A stretch of 64,000 nt of DNA from Verrucomicrobiaceae bacterium (GTDB taxonomy: Bacteria; Verrucomicrobiota; Verrucomicrobiia; Verrucomicrobiales; Verrucomicrobiaceae). Each line of letters begins with the position of its first letter. The stretch's first letter is position 1. Below, piece after piece: positions 15,473 through 23,960 of the stretch. A program made the position numbers and the translations under genes. Location: assembly GCA_016795465.1 (NCBI GenBank), contig JAEUHK010000092.1, forward strand, positions 62,001 through 126,000, given 5' to 3'. The notes under the pieces are model-generated. The model was not told where the DNA came from. It saw nothing but the letters and a program-made list of their open reading frames with translations, and did no database searches.

Positions 15473-17263
15473 ATGGCATCTCAACCTTCATCGCCCGGCG
15501 CCGTCATGCGGCTGTCGTTTTACTTCGTGGCCGTGGCGCTGGCCTTGATTCATGTCTTCGTGACCTTCCGCGGCCTCAGCAGCACGGAGGGCATGCATCA
15601 TGCGCAGCTCGGCCGGCAGGTGGCGCGGACGTTTTCCTGGCAGACAAAGGTCATCCAGCCCTACGCCTGGGCGCAGATGGAAAAAGCGGGCAAGGAATCT
15701 GTGCCGCTTGCGATGCCGGAGACCACGCAGCCGCCGGTGCAGCCGCTGCTGCTGGCGGCGGCCTTCCGCATTTTTCAGCCGTTGGGTGATTACGCGCCCT
15801 ACAAAGGCGGAAGCCCCATTTACTTTTTTGACCGGCTGATTGCCGCCATCGGCGTGTGCGGCTGGCTGCTCACGATCTGGTTCACGCATGGAGCCGCGAG
15901 ACGTCTGTTTGATGAAAAAGTCGCCGCTATCACCGCCATCGCGCTGCTGCTCTGCCAGCCCGGCTGGGACCTCGCGGTGAGCGGTGCTTCGCGAGCACTG
16001 CTGATGCCGCTCTTCGCGCTGGCCTTTCGTTTGCATGCTTCCGCCGCTTCGCGTGCTGCGGAAGGCGCGGCGGTGGGCCCAGTGCTCATCTTGATGGGCC
16101 TCGTGTGCGGCGTGATGGTGCTCACGCACTGGCTGGCGGTGTGGCTCGTGCTCGGCCTGGTGCTCGGCGTCGCCTTTTTCCTGCCCAGCGGACGCGCCGG
16201 GGTCATCCTCGTGGCCGCATTCCCCTTCATCGCCCTCTCAGGATGGGGCTGGTGGCAGATGCAGCTCTGCGGTGATCCGCTCGGCGGTGTCAAAGCGCTG
16301 CTGCAGGCCCAAATCGCGGCCACGAATGTGGATGTGGTCATGCGTGATCTGAGCCCCGGCTTGCCCACCGTGGTGCTCGATGACCTGCTGCGCCGCGTGG
16401 GGCTGAACTGGCAGGAGCAGTTCACGAGCATCCTCGGCTACCTCGGCACCTGTGTCGTGGCCTTGTTCTTCTTTGCCGCCCTGCTGCATGCCTTCCGCCG
16501 TCAGGATGCAGCCTCGGCGCGATGGACGCTCGCCGTGGTGTTTGGCAGCGTGCTTTGCGGCATGGGCCTCGTGGGTCTGCCGGGCAAGCTGGCCGATGAC
16601 AACGCGCTCTACATCGTGGTGATGCCCGCGATGACCGTCTTTGGCGCGGCGATGCTCGTCGTGATGTGGTCCCGACTCAAAACAGGCCACACCTTCTGGG
16701 CTGGCTGGGGTGGACCGCTGGTGGCTATCCTCCTCACGGCCCTGCCGATGGCGGTGAACCTGCCGGTCTATCTCAAATTTGGCCTCACGCTCGGCAGCAA
16801 GATGCCGCCACACTGGCCGCCGTATCTTCCAGACCGTGCCTCGCAGCTCAAGCTGCTCATCGATACCGATGAATTCCTGATCTCCGATGCGCCCGCATTC
16901 GTCGCCTGGTATGGCGATGCCACCTGCATGGCACTGCCGGTGCAGCGAGATGACTTCGCCACCCTCCAAACCACTATCCAGGCACGCAAATCAAAGATCG
17001 CCGGTTTTGTCATGACACCCGTGTCCGCCCAGTGCGATCGCTTTTCGGACGTCTTCACCGGACCGTATGCCGAATGGCGTGATCTCATCGTCCGCGGCCC
17101 GATGATGGCGTTCGACAAGGACTTCGCACCCTCGCCTGATTTCCCATTCAAGGTCATCCATCCGATGATCGCTGTGCCAGTGGGCACCAAGGAGAACCTC
17201 AGCCTGCCGATGGCTTTTTACTCAGATCGCACGCGTTTGATCAAAGCGGAGCCGGAGCAGTGA
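15473..17263 (+). CDS. Polytopic membrane protein, glycosyltransferase-39/ArnT-like
   Basis: 596 residues with about ten hydrophobic segments. The first large loop after helix 1 contains 'STEGMHHAQLGRQ', in the place where PMT/ArnT-type glycosyltransferases carry their acidic catalytic loop, and 'PPVQPLLLAAAFRIF' follows. This layout fits GT-C enzymes that use polyprenyl-phosphate sugar donors, although a classical 'DE' is not obvious here. The C-terminal 120 residues are soluble. Function is inferred from topology only. It converges with a DUF1501 gene six bases downstream. Confidence 0.6.
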   Translation: MASQPSSPGAVMRLSFYFVAVALALIHVFVTFRGLSSTEGMHHAQLGRQVARTFSWQTKVIQPYAWAQMEKAGKESVPLAMPETTQPPVQPLLLAAAFRIFQPLGDYAPYKGGSPIYFFDRLIAAIGVCGWLLTIWFTHGAARRLFDEKVAAITAIALLLCQPGWDLAVSGASRALLMPLFALAFRLHASAASRAAEGAAVGPVLILMGLVCGVMVLTHWLAVWLVLGLVLGVAFFLPSGRAGVILVAAFPFIALSGWGWWQMQLCGDPLGGVKALLQAQIAATNVDVVMRDLSPGLPTVVLDDLLRRVGLNWQEQFTSILGYLGTCVVALFFFAALLHAFRRQDAASARWTLAVVFGSVLCGMGLVGLPGKLADDNALYIVVMPAMTVFGAAMLVVMWSRLKTGHTFWAGWGGPLVAILLTALPMAVNLPVYLKFGLTLGSKMPPHWPPYLPDRASQLKLLIDTDEFLISDAPAFVAWYGDATCMALPVQRDDFATLQTTIQARKSKIAGFVMTPVSAQCDRFSDVFTGPYAEWRDLIVRGPMMAFDKDFAPSPDFPFKVIHPMIAVPVGTKENLSLPMAFYSDRTRLIKAEPEQ

Positions 17264-17269
17264 AACGGC

Positions 17270-18676
17270 TCACGCGAGGATATCCTTGATCACCTTCGCG
17301 CCTTCCACGCCGCTCAAGCGTGCGTCGAGGCCTTGGAACTTGAAGCTGAACGCGTTGTGATCGATGCCGAGCTGGTGAAGCATCGTCGCGTGCAGGTCAT
17401 GCACCGTGGTGATCTTCTCAATCGCCGCGTAGCCGAGGTCATCGGTCGAACCATGCACGATGCCGCCTCGGATGCCCGCACCGGCCATCCACACGCTCAT
17501 CGCCTTGTTGTGATGATCGCGGCCGCTGCCGCCCTGTGACATCGGCGTGCGGCCAAATTCACCCGCCCACACGATGAGTGTCTCTTCGAGCATGCCGCGC
17601 TGTTTGAGATCCGTGATCAGCGCCATGCACGCGCGGTCGATCTCCTCCGCTTTGAGCTTCACGCCGTCTTTCACACCGCCGTGATGGTCCCAGTCTTTGT
17701 GATAAAGCTGGATGAATCGCGTGCCACGCTCCGCCAGACGCCGCGCGAGCAAACAATTCGACGCGAACGAGCCATCGCCTGGCTGGCAGCCGTAAAGCTC
17801 GAGCGTTTTCGCGCCTTCCTTGCTCACATCCATCAGATCCGGCACGCTCGCCTGCATCTGAAAGGCCATCTCATACTGCGCGATGCGTGTGGCGATCTCC
17901 GGATCGTCCACGAGGGCATCGCGCTGCTTGTTCAGCGCATTGATCGCCGCTACGTCGGCTCCTTGGCGGTCACGTGTCACACCGTTCGGATTCGTGAGAT
18001 ACAAAACGGGATCACCTTTGGCCCGAAGCTGCACGCCTTGATACTTCGACGGCAAAAAGCCGCTGCTCCACTGCCGCGCCGCGATGGGCTGATTTTGACC
18101 GCCGCGGCCCAGCGACGTCAAAACGACGAACCCCGGCAGATCGGACGCCTCCGTGCCGAGTCCATACGTCACCCATGCACCCATGCTCGGCCTTCCCGCG
18201 ATCTGCGAGCCCGTATTCATGAACATGTGCGCCGGATCGTGATTGATCGCGTCCGTCGTCATGCTGCGGATCAGGCAGATGTCATCAATGACGCTGCCGA
18301 TCTGCGGAAACAGCTCACAAATCTCGACCTGGTTCTTCCCGAACTTCGCGAACTTGTGCTGCGGCCCGAAACACATCAGCGGCTTGCCTTGAAGCTGCGC
18401 GAGCTGTTGCCCCTTCGTAAACGACTCCGGCATTGGCTTCCCATCCATCGCCGCCAGCTTCGGCTTCGGATCAAACGTCTCCAAATGCGACGGCCCGCCC
18501 GCCATCGTCAGCCAGATCACCCGCTTCGCCTTCTGCGGCAGCGGCAGTTTCGTCAAAACGCCCGGCATCGGAGCTGCGGAGGCCGGTTTGAGGAGCGAAG
18601 CCAACGCCACGGCTCCGAGACCTTGCGAAGTTTTGCCGAGGAAGGCTCGGCGGCGGAGAGGGCTGGGTGTATTCAT
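17270..18676 (-). CDS. DUF1501 protein (paralog a), exported
   Basis: 468 residues. An N-terminal signal (RRRAFLGKTSQGLGAVALASLLKPASA) is followed by the DUF1501 alkaline-phosphatase/sulfatase-like fold, with 'AKRVIWLTMAGGPSHLETFDPKPKL', 'NHDPAHMFMNTG', 'WAGEFGRTP' and 'GRDHHNKAMSVW' in separate blocks. DUF1501 proteins are exported in planctomycetes and verrucomicrobia and are usually encoded next to PSD1 cytochrome proteins; their reaction is unknown. It is a close paralog of the protein at 23957-25375. Here the upstream neighbour is an ATPase/Toprim-like pair rather than a cytochrome gene. Confidence 0.9.
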   Translation of the reverse strand: MNTPSPLRRRAFLGKTSQGLGAVALASLLKPASAAPMPGVLTKLPLPQKAKRVIWLTMAGGPSHLETFDPKPKLAAMDGKPMPESFTKGQQLAQLQGKPLMCFGPQHKFAKFGKNQVEICELFPQIGSVIDDICLIRSMTTDAINHDPAHMFMNTGSQIAGRPSMGAWVTYGLGTEASDLPGFVVLTSLGRGGQNQPIAARQWSSGFLPSKYQGVQLRAKGDPVLYLTNPNGVTRDRQGADVAAINALNKQRDALVDDPEIATRIAQYEMAFQMQASVPDLMDVSKEGAKTLELYGCQPGDGSFASNCLLARRLAERGTRFIQLYHKDWDHHGGVKDGVKLKAEEIDRACMALITDLKQRGMLEETLIVWAGEFGRTPMSQGGSGRDHHNKAMSVWMAGAGIRGGIVHGSTDDLGYAAIEKITTVHDLHATMLHQLGIDHNAFSFKFQGLDARLSGVEGAKVIKDILA

Positions 18677-18703
18677 GCGGGGGAAGTTGACAATGGTCCA
18701 ACG

Positions 18704-19309
18704 TCATGATCGGGCCAGATTTTCCAATGCCGCTAGAGCCCGCCGCAAACTTTCACTGCGTTTTGCCGCTGCTCTCGGTCGCCAGTGCTTCTCAATGTAG
18801 TTCTCCATTTGAGTTCGGTAACCCTTGCCGACTATTCCCGTGTGACCCGCTTCTGGTACCATGTCCTCTTGAACCCGACGGTTTGAGTGACGCCGTGCCA
18901 GATTTACCAGCTCACGTTTTGGGTGATCGATCTCGTCAGGATTTGCTGGGAGTTTGCTGATAGGCGCATGCAGGAAGGCAGCCATCTTTTCCGCATCAGC
19001 CATTAGCCAGCTTTCGAGCATCCGGACGGCAATACGAAGAACAAAACCAGGTGCCACCCCGTGAGGAAGGTGCTTTCGGATCAAACCTACAGCACAGGGA
19101 TCCTGTTCCAGATCGGCAAAGCCAACGACCACTAGGCCAGCTTCCGCCGAGGCATTTCTGTCTTTTATGCGCTGCCAAAATGTACTGTTACTACCAGCGA
19201 CTTTAAAGACAGCCCCTTCGACATCGAAGCCTGTACACGCGAGAATTTTTCTCGCAGCAGCTTCTTCCAGCACTCCTTCGAGCCAGACAAAATGCACCTG
19301 CTTCTTCAT
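18704..19309 (-). CDS. Toprim-like protein (DUF4276-like), partner of AAA ATPase
   Basis: 201 residues. It starts with 'VHFVWLEGVLEEAAARKIL', which has the Glu of a Toprim first strand. 'LVVVGFADLEQDPC' provides the Asp-x-Glu-like acidic motif, and 'RIAVRMLESWLMAD' matches a motif of DUF4276-type Toprim proteins. These domains are metal-dependent nucleases or their relatives. The start overlaps the stop of the ATPase gene (ATGA), so the pair is coupled. A split ATPase plus Toprim resembles a two-gene version of OLD nucleases or of PARIS (AriA/AriB). The family assignment is by motif only. GC content is lower than in the flanks: 29 of 60 bases at 19141-19200. Confidence 0.65.
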   Translation of the reverse strand: MKKQVHFVWLEGVLEEAAARKILACTGFDVEGAVFKVAGSNSTFWQRIKDRNASAEAGLVVVGFADLEQDPCAVGLIRKHLPHGVAPGFVLRIAVRMLESWLMADAEKMAAFLHAPISKLPANPDEIDHPKRELVNLARRHSNRRVQEDMVPEAGHTGIVGKGYRTQMENYIEKHWRPRAAAKRSESLRRALAALENLARS

Positions 19310-20490
19310 GGCTTGGCACGATCAAATAGACGCAGTTGTTTGGATGCGCTTTGAGGCAACACGGCTTCAGACGCTAGGATGCCATTCTGCATCAATCGGC
19401 AAATTTGATCGTTCTCCGCCGCAGCAACAACTTCGGACCCTTCTACAGCTGGCCGCACCAAAAAAACTTCCTCTGGGCTGATTCCAGGATCGGCCAGTAA
19501 GTGCTCAGCATGAGTGGAGAGAATGACCTGTCGGCCATCAGCTGCTACCTGTGCACGGTGAATGAAAGGAGCCAGACGGCTGACGATGCCTGTGTGCAGG
19601 GAAAGTTCCGGCTCTTCGAGCAAAAGCGGCCCGGTCTTCTCTTGCATAGTCCAAAGAAGGCCAATGAGACGAAGTGTGCCGTCGGAGAATTGCGTCTCGC
19701 GCTGCTTGGCACCCTGGGCTCTCCAGTGTTGGAACTTTGCTGCCAAATGAGGCCTTCCCAAGTCGTCTGCAACAAAGCTCAGTTCCTGCAATTGAGGTGC
19801 GACGACTTTCAGCACCTTCTGAATACGTTTCAATCTGCCACCACGCGTCTTGGACGTGGTCTTTTGGATGCGTTCGAGCAAATCTCGTCCGAAAGGGTCT
19901 ATGCCCAGACGCCCTTGCAAGGGCACCTGCTCTTCACGCAGAAGTTGGGGAACCAGATGCAGGTAGCTGACCCCACGGAGAAAGTCCGCCAAGCCGCGAA
20001 AAGACTGATTGGCGGTAGTTTGCTGTAAAGCAGTCTGGGTCAGACGTTCCTTGTCACTACGGTCATGGGTATCTGGGCGGTCAAGCAAAAGCTCGCCAGG
20101 GTCTCCCTGAATGAGTTTCCATGCTTTCTCTGAAACGACGATAGCACGGGCCGTTTTGGCCGTTTCGCGATTGAAAGCCAGTTCATAGCGCCAGCCGCTC
20201 CCCGATTCATCCACAACATCCAAACCGATGAACACATCACTCATCTGTCTGGCGTGAAGGCTTCGAACTGCGGCAAGGCCTCCACGCAACTCCAAAGCCT
20301 TTGCCAGCCCGCCACCTTCCAAAACTAGATCTCGCATAAAACGGAACACATCTAACAGATTGGATTTACCAATGGCGTTCGGGCCGACAATGAAAACACG
20401 ACGGGAGAGTTCCAGGTCCTCAATCGAGATGAAATTCCGCCAATTGCGTAGTGTCAGTCGTGAGAATCGCAAAGTTTTGGAGGCGGACAT
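19306..20490 (-). CDS. AAA family ATPase, OLD/SMC-like (AAA_21 type)
   Basis: 394 residues with the start at 20490 (MSASKTLRFSRLTLRNWRNF). The Walker A is GPNAIGKSN, just after the first strand, as in OLD, RecF and other SMC-like ATPases. The Walker B is 'LLLEEPELSLH', followed by 'VILSTHAEHLL' (the H-loop/sensor strand). The split ATPase ends with the motor region only; the Toprim domain that follows in OLD proteins is here a separate overlapping gene. It probably assembles with that protein as an anti-phage sensor-nuclease. It lies inside a run of DUF1501/heme genes and is 38 bases downstream of the heme protein gene, with no visible promoter of its own. Confidence 0.85.
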   Translation of the reverse strand: MSASKTLRFSRLTLRNWRNFISIEDLELSRRVFIVGPNAIGKSNLLDVFRFMRDLVLEGGGLAKALELRGGLAAVRSLHARQMSDVFIGLDVVDESGSGWRYELAFNRETAKTARAIVVSEKAWKLIQGDPGELLLDRPDTHDRSDKERLTQTALQQTTANQSFRGLADFLRGVSYLHLVPQLLREEQVPLQGRLGIDPFGRDLLERIQKTTSKTRGGRLKRIQKVLKVVAPQLQELSFVADDLGRPHLAAKFQHWRAQGAKQRETQFSDGTLRLIGLLWTMQEKTGPLLLEEPELSLHTGIVSRLAPFIHRAQVAADGRQVILSTHAEHLLADPGISPEEVFLVRPAVEGSEVVAAAENDQICRLMQNGILASEAVLPQSASKQLRLFDRAKP

Positions 20491-20527
20491 AAGATGACAA
20501 GGGCACTGGTTGACGAACTGATTAGAA

Positions 20528-22978
20528 TTACCTCTTCTTCCCAAGGTTTTTCAACTCCGTTTCCGTCCACATCATCATCCGTCCTTTCTCTTGGTCGCGG
20601 ATTTTCGTCACGCTCGCGGTCTCGACTGCACCAGCCGTGTGTTCCCACTCGCGGCGGATGTAGGTGAGGACGCCGGCGATGTCTTCGTCGGTGAGTTGGG
20701 GCAGCGGGGGCATTGCGAGGTTGTAGGTGCGACCGCTGACTTTCACGGGGCCGGCGAGGCCGTGCATGACGATGCGGGCGAGCACCTCGGGCTTGCCGAG
20801 CACCCATTCGCTATCGACGAGCGGCGGCGCGAGGCCGTCGAGGCCGAAGCCGTGCGGCTGATGGCAGGCGGCGCAGAGGGTGGCGTAGATGGTTTTGCCT
20901 TTTTCAAAGAGCGCGGTTTGCGTCTCGGTGAGCGGTTTGATGACGGGCGGGGCCGGGGCACCGGGTTTGCCGGGCCAAACGAGGCGATTCGCGAGGCTGG
21001 AGGCCAGTTTGAGCTGCTTCAGATGCTCCGGCTCTTTTTCGAGCCACACGAGCTTCACGGTCTTCGATTTGCTGTCGGTCTTGGCGAGGCCTTTGAGGAT
21101 GGTGTCGCGGTTTTCGGGCGAGCTGGCGGCCAGTTCGAGCATGTCGGCGATGGGACCGGCTTTTCCGGCGAGCGCGATCAATTCGGCCAAAACACCAATC
21201 ACGGCCTTGGAGCCTTCGGACGGCGTTTGGGCGAGTGTTTTGGCAAACGCGGCCTCTTTGCCGCGCAGGCCGGTGAGCGCGGCTTCGCGAATGAGGGCGT
21301 TTTTGCCATGTGCGACGAGCAGCGGGGCCAAAGCGGCATCGTTGATCGTTTTGATGGCGATGTTCGCGAGCACGAGCGGATGCTTTTCAGCGGCGAGATC
21401 GAAAACGTAGTCGCGAGGGGCTACACGCGCCGCGGCGGCACGGACATGCTCGCTTTTGTCGGCAAGCGCGGTTTTCACGAGGTCCGGCGTGATGGCGGCG
21501 AGACCGTCGAGCGTCCACAGCGCGTGTTCGCGGGCGATGGGGCTTTCGTTTTGCAGCAACTCCTTCAACGCGGGCACCGTGGAGGCATCACCCGACTCGA
21601 CGATGAGTCGCTGCGCGGTGTCGCGCACCCAGCCGTTGGCATGTGTGAGCAGTTTGGCATCTTTCGTGACCTTCACGGGCTTCGCGCTGCTGCCTTCCGG
21701 CACGATGCGCCAGATGCGGCCCATGTTGAAGGGCTGCTCGAGTTTCCGCGCCTGGATGTTCGCGATGAGGTAGTGCGTGAGGAAGCTCTGGTGCTGGATG
21801 ATGCCGCGATACATGTCCACGAGGTAAAGCGCGCCATCGGGGCCGTTGCAGGCATTCACCGGGCGGAAGCGTTCGTCGGTGGAGGTGAGGAATTCGCTGC
21901 CTTTGGCGGTGTTCGTGGCCTTCACGAGGCCGTCGGCCTCGCTCATCGTGAAACGCTTCACCAAATTCGCCGCAGGCTCGGGCACGAAGGCATTGCCGCG
22001 ATACGCGGCCGGAAACGCATCGCCGCGATAAATGAGTGCGCCGCAGGTGGCGGTCGGTTTCGTCAAGCGACCGTCGGCGCTGAGTGTTTTGGCATCGTAA
22101 CCGCGATTCACACCCGGTGTGGGATGCGAGGCATAGAGCGTCTGATCCGCGGCGAGCTTCGCATTGATGCTGGTCGCGTTGCGCAGCAGCGGATTCCGCG
22201 CAAATGCCTCCGTCGGCAGCAGATCGGCGCGCAGCATGTCGGAGTTGTAGTTGAAGTAGAGCCGTCCGTGATCGTCCTGGCAAAGTCCCCACTGCCCGCG
22301 ACCGAGGCCCACATCTTTTTGCCACACGCCACCGCGCAGTTTCAGCCGCGAGCTGTAACCCGCGCTCCAGATCGAGTTGTCCATCGCCCACACCGGCGAG
22401 TTCGCCATGTGCTCCGGCTGTCCACCGAGCGTGCCGAAGTCGGTGGCGACAACGTCCTTCACATCCGCCACGCCATCTCCGTCCGTGTCTTTGCAGAAGA
22501 GCAACTGCGGCGGCACAGCGATCAACGCGCCACCATTCACCGCCATCACCGCACGCGGCATCACAACCTTGTCGAGAAACGCTGTCGCTTTGTCCATGCG
22601 TCCGTCGCCATTGGTGTCTTCGAGCAGTGAAACACGTCCCGTGGGCTCTTTCTCCGTGCTGCCAGCCAGATCGTGCATGTAACCCCGCATCTCACAGACA
22701 TAGAGCCGCCCCTGATCATCAAAACTCATGGCCACTGGCGACTCGATCATCGGCTCCGACGCCACGAGCTCAATGCGAAAGCCTCTTTCGACCGCGAAGC
22801 TCTTCATCGCCTCTTCCGGCGAAAGCGGCTTCGGCGGCGGCAGCTTGAACTTCAACTCGACCTTCTCCGGGCCGGCGTTCTTGGAATGCACAGCGCCCGC
22901 CTCCGGCGGGAATGAGGAAACCAGAATGAGGAATGAGGAAGAAAGGACGAGTGTCGAAGCTTTGAAGCGCAGGAGCAT
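20528..22978 (-). CDS. Exported beta-propeller/HEAT protein with C-terminal cytochrome c domain (PVC type)
   Basis: 816 residues with a signal peptide. The N-terminal two thirds (to about residue 440) has repeated propeller blades with Asp-rich loops, 'DTNGDGRMDKA' and 'DTDGDGVADVKD', like the 'Piru_Ver' dehydrogenase-like domain. HEAT-like helices span about 460-660. A single c-type heme site, CAACH, follows near residue 730, with a later Met-rich segment ('YNLAMPPLPQL') that could give the sixth ligand. It is probably a periplasmic electron-transfer or sugar-oxidising protein. It is followed by the ATPase gene and preceded by DUF6807 and DUF1501 genes in the same direction. Confidence 0.88.
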   Translation of the reverse strand: MLLRFKASTLVLSSSFLILVSSFPPEAGAVHSKNAGPEKVELKFKLPPPKPLSPEEAMKSFAVERGFRIELVASEPMIESPVAMSFDDQGRLYVCEMRGYMHDLAGSTEKEPTGRVSLLEDTNGDGRMDKATAFLDKVVMPRAVMAVNGGALIAVPPQLLFCKDTDGDGVADVKDVVATDFGTLGGQPEHMANSPVWAMDNSIWSAGYSSRLKLRGGVWQKDVGLGRGQWGLCQDDHGRLYFNYNSDMLRADLLPTEAFARNPLLRNATSINAKLAADQTLYASHPTPGVNRGYDAKTLSADGRLTKPTATCGALIYRGDAFPAAYRGNAFVPEPAANLVKRFTMSEADGLVKATNTAKGSEFLTSTDERFRPVNACNGPDGALYLVDMYRGIIQHQSFLTHYLIANIQARKLEQPFNMGRIWRIVPEGSSAKPVKVTKDAKLLTHANGWVRDTAQRLIVESGDASTVPALKELLQNESPIAREHALWTLDGLAAITPDLVKTALADKSEHVRAAAARVAPRDYVFDLAAEKHPLVLANIAIKTINDAALAPLLVAHGKNALIREAALTGLRGKEAAFAKTLAQTPSEGSKAVIGVLAELIALAGKAGPIADMLELAASSPENRDTILKGLAKTDSKSKTVKLVWLEKEPEHLKQLKLASSLANRLVWPGKPGAPAPPVIKPLTETQTALFEKGKTIYATLCAACHQPHGFGLDGLAPPLVDSEWVLGKPEVLARIVMHGLAGPVKVSGRTYNLAMPPLPQLTDEDIAGVLTYIRREWEHTAGAVETASVTKIRDQEKGRMMMWTETELKNLGKKR

Positions 22979-23024
22979 GGGGATTTGATTCGGGTTTCGG
23001 AATTCGGATTCCTCGGCCAGGAGG

Positions 23025-23960
23025 TTACTTTTTCGCTTTCGGCTTCGGCTGCTCTGAGGCTTTGATCGTCAGCGACGGCACGGGCTCAGTTTTACCGGCG
23101 AAGGCATTCCAGACGTTTTGGAAGGCAGCAGCGTCACGCACGTCGCCTTCGGCGATGAGCCACTGGTAGCGGAGTTTGAAGGGTGATTCGGCGCTGGCCT
23201 TGCCTTTGGGGAACATGCCGAAGCGGCCGTAGTCGCGGTAGGCGGAGGTAGCGGTGTCCTTTGGGTTGTCGGGGTGATTGAGGATCACGACGGTGAAGGT
23301 TTTGCCTTCCACGGTGAAGATCTCCGCCGCCCAAGGAAGATCCTTCACTTTGTGGGCGTCGATGTTTTCGCCGGGGAAGAGGTAGGTCGTTGATTTCGTG
23401 TCCACGAGCTCGCTCGGGCGGAACTGCGCGCCTGCGTGCTCAGGGTCGCCATTCATGTCGGCCTCGCCGCTGACGGCTTTGATGGCGCTGTTCATTTCGA
23501 TGCCGAGGTAAAAGGGCTTCGCGGGCGTGGTGAAGGTGAAGCGGCGCTCCTCGGTCAAAAACGGCGCGGTGGTGTCGCCCTGCCAGTCGATATTCGCCGT
23601 GAATGCATTGTCACCGGGTGTGACTTTCGTCACGACCTGGTCGCCGCCTTTCATGTGCCAGCGGTCATAGGATTTGCCACCGTAGCCGATCTTGCTGAAG
23701 CCGAGGAAGATGCCGCGATGATGTGTGAAATTGAAGCCTGCGCCTTTCGTGAGCCGCGTGGAGCCATCGGCGCTGAAAACGTGCATGTAGGGCTTGTAGG
23801 TCTCGTGGTGCTTCTCCGGCGTGCTGAGGTCATTCGCCATCATGAGCTTCGCGACGACTTTGCCGCCATTGGCGACCGCGACGTGATCTTTCTCCGCGAC
23901 GGTGATGTCGAAGGCAAAGGTGGGAAGAGTGAGGGCGAGGAAGAGGAGGGTGTTTTTCAT
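23025..23960 (-). CDS. DUF6807 (PmoA-like) exported protein
   Basis: 311 residues with a signal peptide (MKNTLLFLALTLPTFA). 'YKPYMHVFSADGSTRLTKG', 'HHRGIFLGFSKIGYGG' and 'DRWHMKGGDQ' are the characteristic blocks of the family annotated as DUF6807 or 'PmoA'. It is a beta-sandwich protein common in planctomycetes and verrucomicrobia, where it is usually linked to carbohydrate catabolism genes; it is not methane monooxygenase. Its start overlaps the stop of the upstream DUF1501 gene (ATGA). A heme/HEAT gene follows after 46 bases. Confidence 0.85.
   Translation of the reverse strand: MKNTLLFLALTLPTFAFDITVAEKDHVAVANGGKVVAKLMMANDLSTPEKHHETYKPYMHVFSADGSTRLTKGAGFNFTHHRGIFLGFSKIGYGGKSYDRWHMKGGDQVVTKVTPGDNAFTANIDWQGDTTAPFLTEERRFTFTTPAKPFYLGIEMNSAIKAVSGEADMNGDPEHAGAQFRPSELVDTKSTTYLFPGENIDAHKVKDLPWAAEIFTVEGKTFTVVILNHPDNPKDTATSAYRDYGRFGMFPKGKASAESPFKLRYQWLIAEGDVRDAAAFQNVWNAFAGKTEPVPSLTIKASEQPKPKAKK

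Noticed and set aside
20591..22630. 679-codon + strand frame opposite the heme/HEAT gene
   Set aside because: Antisense shadow of a clear gene; no motif or plausible start.
23025..23960. Methane monooxygenase subunit (PmoA)
   Set aside because: The family name 'PmoA' for DUF6807 is historical; the sequence has a signal peptide and beta-sandwich motifs, with no membrane helices or copper sites.
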